DNA from: Clostridia bacterium
GTDB lineage: Bacteria > Bacillota > Clostridia > UBA1381
Assembly: GCA_900751685.1 (NCBI GenBank)
Contig: CAADSR010000211.1
Location: forward strand, 1 to 7,495
Direction: 5' to 3'
Length of the DNA: 7,495 nucleotides
The position numbers were made by a program, and so were the translations under genes. Shown here one piece after another: positions 5,438-7,495 of the stretch (the first letter of the stretch is position 1; each line of letters begins with the position of its first letter). The notes under the pieces were generated by a model that saw nothing but the letters and a program-made list of their open reading frames with translations, was not told where the DNA came from and made no database searches.

Positions 5438-7222
5438 TTATGAATTTTCTTCTACATCAAGAGCAATGGACAAATCTTTTAACTGCTGCGCATCCACGGG
5501 GGTCGGAGCACTTGTCATCAGTTCTGACGCATTTTGCACTTTGGGGAATGCAATAACATCTTTAATGTTATCACAGCCGGTCAAAAGCATAACAAGACGG
5601 TCTAATCCATAAGCCATCCCACCATGTGGGGGTGTACCATATTTAAAGCCTTCCAGCAAATATCCGAATTTCTGCCAAGCCACTTCCTGCGACATACCCA
5701 GGGCTTCAAACATTTGCTCTTGTAATTGAGAATCATAAATACGGATACTTCCGCCTCCGGCTTCACAGCCGTTAATTACAATATCATAGGCCTGGGCACG
5801 GACTTTCTCCGGCTCCGACTGCAAATATTTCAAATCCTCTTCCATCGGCGCCGTGAATGGGTGGTGCATCGCTGTATAACGTCCTTCTTCCTCACTATAT
5901 TCCAAAAGCGGGAATTCTGTCACCCAAAGGAAATCGAACCTTTTTGGATCGATCAAATCTAAACGTTTTGCTACTTCCAGGCGAAGCGCTCCCAGGGAAT
6001 CAAAAACAACAGTATTTTTATCTGCAACAAATACCAGAAGGTCTCCAGCCTCGCCCTGCATCGCATCAATCAAATGCTGTACCTGTTCTTCTGAAAGGAA
6101 TTTTGCAAAAGAGGATTTATTGGCTTCTTCTCCTATGCTAAGCCAAGCCAAACCTTTTGCACGGTAAGTCTTTACAAATTCCCCTAGCGAATCAATTTCT
6201 TTCCGGCTGAACTTTACTGCTCCGCCTTTAATATTGATCCCGCGAACGCTGCCGCCATTTGCAACGGCCCCTGAGAACACCTTAAAATCACAGTTTTTTG
6301 CAATTTCGGAAACATCACAAAGCTCCAGGCCAAAACGGGTATCCGGCTTATCTGATCCAAAACGCTCCATAGCTTCTTTATAAGGGATACGGCGCAATGG
6401 GAGCGGTACCTCAACACCTGCTACCTGCTCAAACAAAGCGGCGATAAATTCTTCATTGACTGCAATAATATCATCTACATCAACAAAAGACATTTCAAGG
6501 TCGATTTGTGTAAATTCCGGCTGGCGGTCTGCACGCAGGTCCTCATCACGGAAACATTTTGCGATCTGGAAATAACGGTCCATTCCCGACAGCATGAGGA
6601 TCTGCTTATACAGCTGCGGAGATTGAGGCAACGCATAAAAGCTTCCAGGATGGACACGGCTTGGAACAAGATAATCTCTTGCCCCTTCCGGCGTGCTTTT
6701 TGTAAGGATCGGTGTTTCTATTTCAAGGAATTCATGCTCTGAATAAAAATTCCGCGCGATTTGCGCAATTTTGTGACGTACGATCAAGTTTTTCTGTACA
6801 TCTGGCCGGCGCAGATCCAAATAGCGGTATTTTAAGCGGACTTCATCTTTTACATTGGAATCCTCTTCTACTGCAAACGGCGGTGTTTCCGATTGGTTCA
6901 AAATCCGCAGTTCAGTTACTTGGATCTCAATAAGCCCGGTTTTAATTTTTGTGTTAACGGAGCTTCTTTTCACTACCGTGCCAACAGCTGCTAATACATA
7001 TTCATTCCGTACGGTCTGAGCCTTTTCAAAAGCTTCCTTCGATAATTCTTCCGCAAAAGAAAGTTGTACGATCCCTGAAATATCCCGCAAATCAATAAAA
7101 GTCAGCGCCCCTAATTGACGGTAAGTCTGGACCCATCCCATTACAGTGACTTGCTGCCCAATATTTTCTTCTCCCAATTCCGCACATTTATGCGTTCTTT
7201 TAATCCCTTTTAACGTCTCCAT
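5438..7222 (-). CDS. aspS: Aspartyl-tRNA synthetase, bacterial type
   Basis: This cytoplasmic class II synthetase attaches aspartate to tRNA-Asp. The 594 aa match the usual bacterial length of about 590. Domains in order are an N-terminal OB-fold anticodon-binding domain (about 1-108), and a catalytic core with motif 1 around FLEIETP (165-171), the flipping loop TPEGARDYLVPSR (177-189), motif 2 FRDEDLRADRQPEFTQID (224-241) and motif 3 GLDRLVMLL (539-547). The bacterial GAD insertion is at about 295-415. It starts with ATG one base after the hisS stop codon, with AAGGAGGA in the hisS end as ribosome binding site. In the OB-fold, Leu37 aligns with the Leu typical of Asp-specific enzymes, but at the second position used to tell specific from non-discriminating enzymes it has Val89 rather than Lys or Gly. 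The tRNA-Asn question is therefore left open. Function as AspRS is certain. Confidence 0.98.
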   Translation of the reverse strand: METLKGIKRTHKCAELGEENIGQQVTVMGWVQTYRQLGALTFIDLRDISGIVQLSFAEELSKEAFEKAQTVRNEYVLAAVGTVVKRSSVNTKIKTGLIEIQVTELRILNQSETPPFAVEEDSNVKDEVRLKYRYLDLRRPDVQKNLIVRHKIAQIARNFYSEHEFLEIETPILTKSTPEGARDYLVPSRVHPGSFYALPQSPQLYKQILMLSGMDRYFQIAKCFRDEDLRADRQPEFTQIDLEMSFVDVDDIIAVNEEFIAALFEQVAGVEVPLPLRRIPYKEAMERFGSDKPDTRFGLELCDVSEIAKNCDFKVFSGAVANGGSVRGINIKGGAVKFSRKEIDSLGEFVKTYRAKGLAWLSIGEEANKSSFAKFLSEEQVQHLIDAMQGEAGDLLVFVADKNTVVFDSLGALRLEVAKRLDLIDPKRFDFLWVTEFPLLEYSEEEGRYTAMHHPFTAPMEEDLKYLQSEPEKVRAQAYDIVINGCEAGGGSIRIYDSQLQEQMFEALGMSQEVAWQKFGYLLEGFKYGTPPHGGMAYGLDRLVMLLTGCDNIKDVIAFPKVQNASELMTSAPTPVDAQQLKDLSIALDVEENS

Positions 7223-7223
7223 G

Positions 7224-7495
7224 TTAATCCTCCTTAAAAAAGTCCGTCAGCTCTGCTAACTGGATCTGTGTTTGTTCCCCTGTCTGCATATTCTTTATTT
7301 GTGCGTTGCCAGTCTCAATTTCATTCTCACCAAGGACTAAGGTATACCGGCAGGATAATTTATCAGCATATTTCATCTGTGCGCGGAGTCCCCGTCCGAT
7401 ATGGTCGGTGTCGACACAAATGCCTGTCCCACGCAATCGGAATACAAGGCCCTGGGCATATTTTACTGCCGCTTCCCCTAACGGGGCAATATACA
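7224..7495 (-). CDS. hisS: Histidyl-tRNA synthetase, C-terminal part (cut by window edge)
   Basis: The last 89 residues of HisRS are visible in a frame that runs off the right edge without a start codon. They form the C-terminal anticodon-binding domain: YIAPLGEAA, then VDTDHIGRGLRAQMKYAD, then LVLGENEIETG, and KNMQTGEQ near the end. These are conserved blocks of this domain in HisRS. The catalytic core with motifs 1-3 lies outside the window. A TTG at 7436 is internal and should not be taken as a start. The TAA stop is one base before the aspS ATG, so the two synthetase genes form an operon, a frequent arrangement in Firmicutes. Any T-box leader controlling them would lie upstream of hisS and is not visible. 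Confidence 0.96.
   Translation of the reverse strand, partial: YIAPLGEAAVKYAQGLVFRLRGTGICVDTDHIGRGLRAQMKYADKLSCRYTLVLGENEIETGNAQIKNMQTGEQTQIQLAELTDFFKED
7228..7235 (-). promoter_or_regulatory. Ribosome binding site for aspS inside the hisS end
   Basis: AAGGAGGA lies 5 bases before the aspS ATG and within the last codons of hisS. No room is left for a separate promoter, so aspS depends on the hisS transcript. Confidence 0.75.

Noticed and set aside
5239..5556. Plus-strand open frame of 105 aa across the aspS-ATPase gap
   Set aside because: It is antisense to two certain genes and to the promoter region, has no ribosome binding site or recognisable domain, and its sequence reflects the complement of coding DNA.
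7224..7436. A separate 70-aa gene beginning at a TTG
   Set aside because: The frame continues upstream with conserved HisRS sequence to the window edge, so it is the end of hisS.
1..7495. Mobile element, CRISPR array or defence island
   Set aside because: No transposase, integrase, direct-repeat array or nuclease domain is present. The gene content is housekeeping plus a transporter operon, with even composition.

Overview
The window looks like a chromosomal segment of a Gram-positive, probably anaerobic Firmicute (class Clostridia is my best guess). The reasons are moderate A+T content, very strong AGGAGG-type ribosome binding sites before nearly every gene, a hisS-aspS pair, and large surface proteins without cysteine. 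The species cannot be named from sequence alone. All seven genes lie on the minus strand, so the window is read from right (7495) to left (1). There is no RNA gene, CRISPR array, insertion sequence or phage gene, and no gene-free stretch longer than about 100 bases.

Right part (7495-5438): the 3' end of hisS (histidyl-tRNA synthetase, cut by the window edge) is followed after one base by a complete aspS (aspartyl-tRNA synthetase, 594 aa). The two are almost certainly co-transcribed.

Middle (5437-5345): a 93-base A+T-rich gap holds a candidate extended -10 promoter, a perfect 10-base palindrome close to the predicted transcription start, and a strong ribosome binding site in front of a TTG start codon. 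This separates the housekeeping synthetase genes from the next operon.

Left part (5344-61): five tightly packed genes encode a Gld-type ABC transport assembly and an associated enzyme. In transcription order they are an ABC ATPase (GldA-like), a six-helix ABC-2 permease (GldF-like), a GldG-family auxiliary protein anchored at both ends with a large outside domain, a membrane-anchored DUF4340 protein, and an alpha/beta hydrolase with an intact Ser-Asp-His triad. The junctions are ATGA, a 10-base gap with the ribosome binding site on the preceding stop codon, TAATG, and a 14-base gap. This points to one transcript with coupled translation. A perfect 11-bp hairpin with T-runs on both sides (10-39) ends the operon.

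The first four genes form a known but poorly understood module. Relatives in Bacteroidetes (GldA/F/G) take part in gliding motility, while in Firmicutes the role and substrate are unknown. The most notable points are the triple-module architecture I see in the DUF4340 protein, the tight attachment of a carbohydrate-esterase-like hydrolase to the operon, and the probable operator-like palindrome. Several longest-ORF starts appear wrong, and corrected starts are given.
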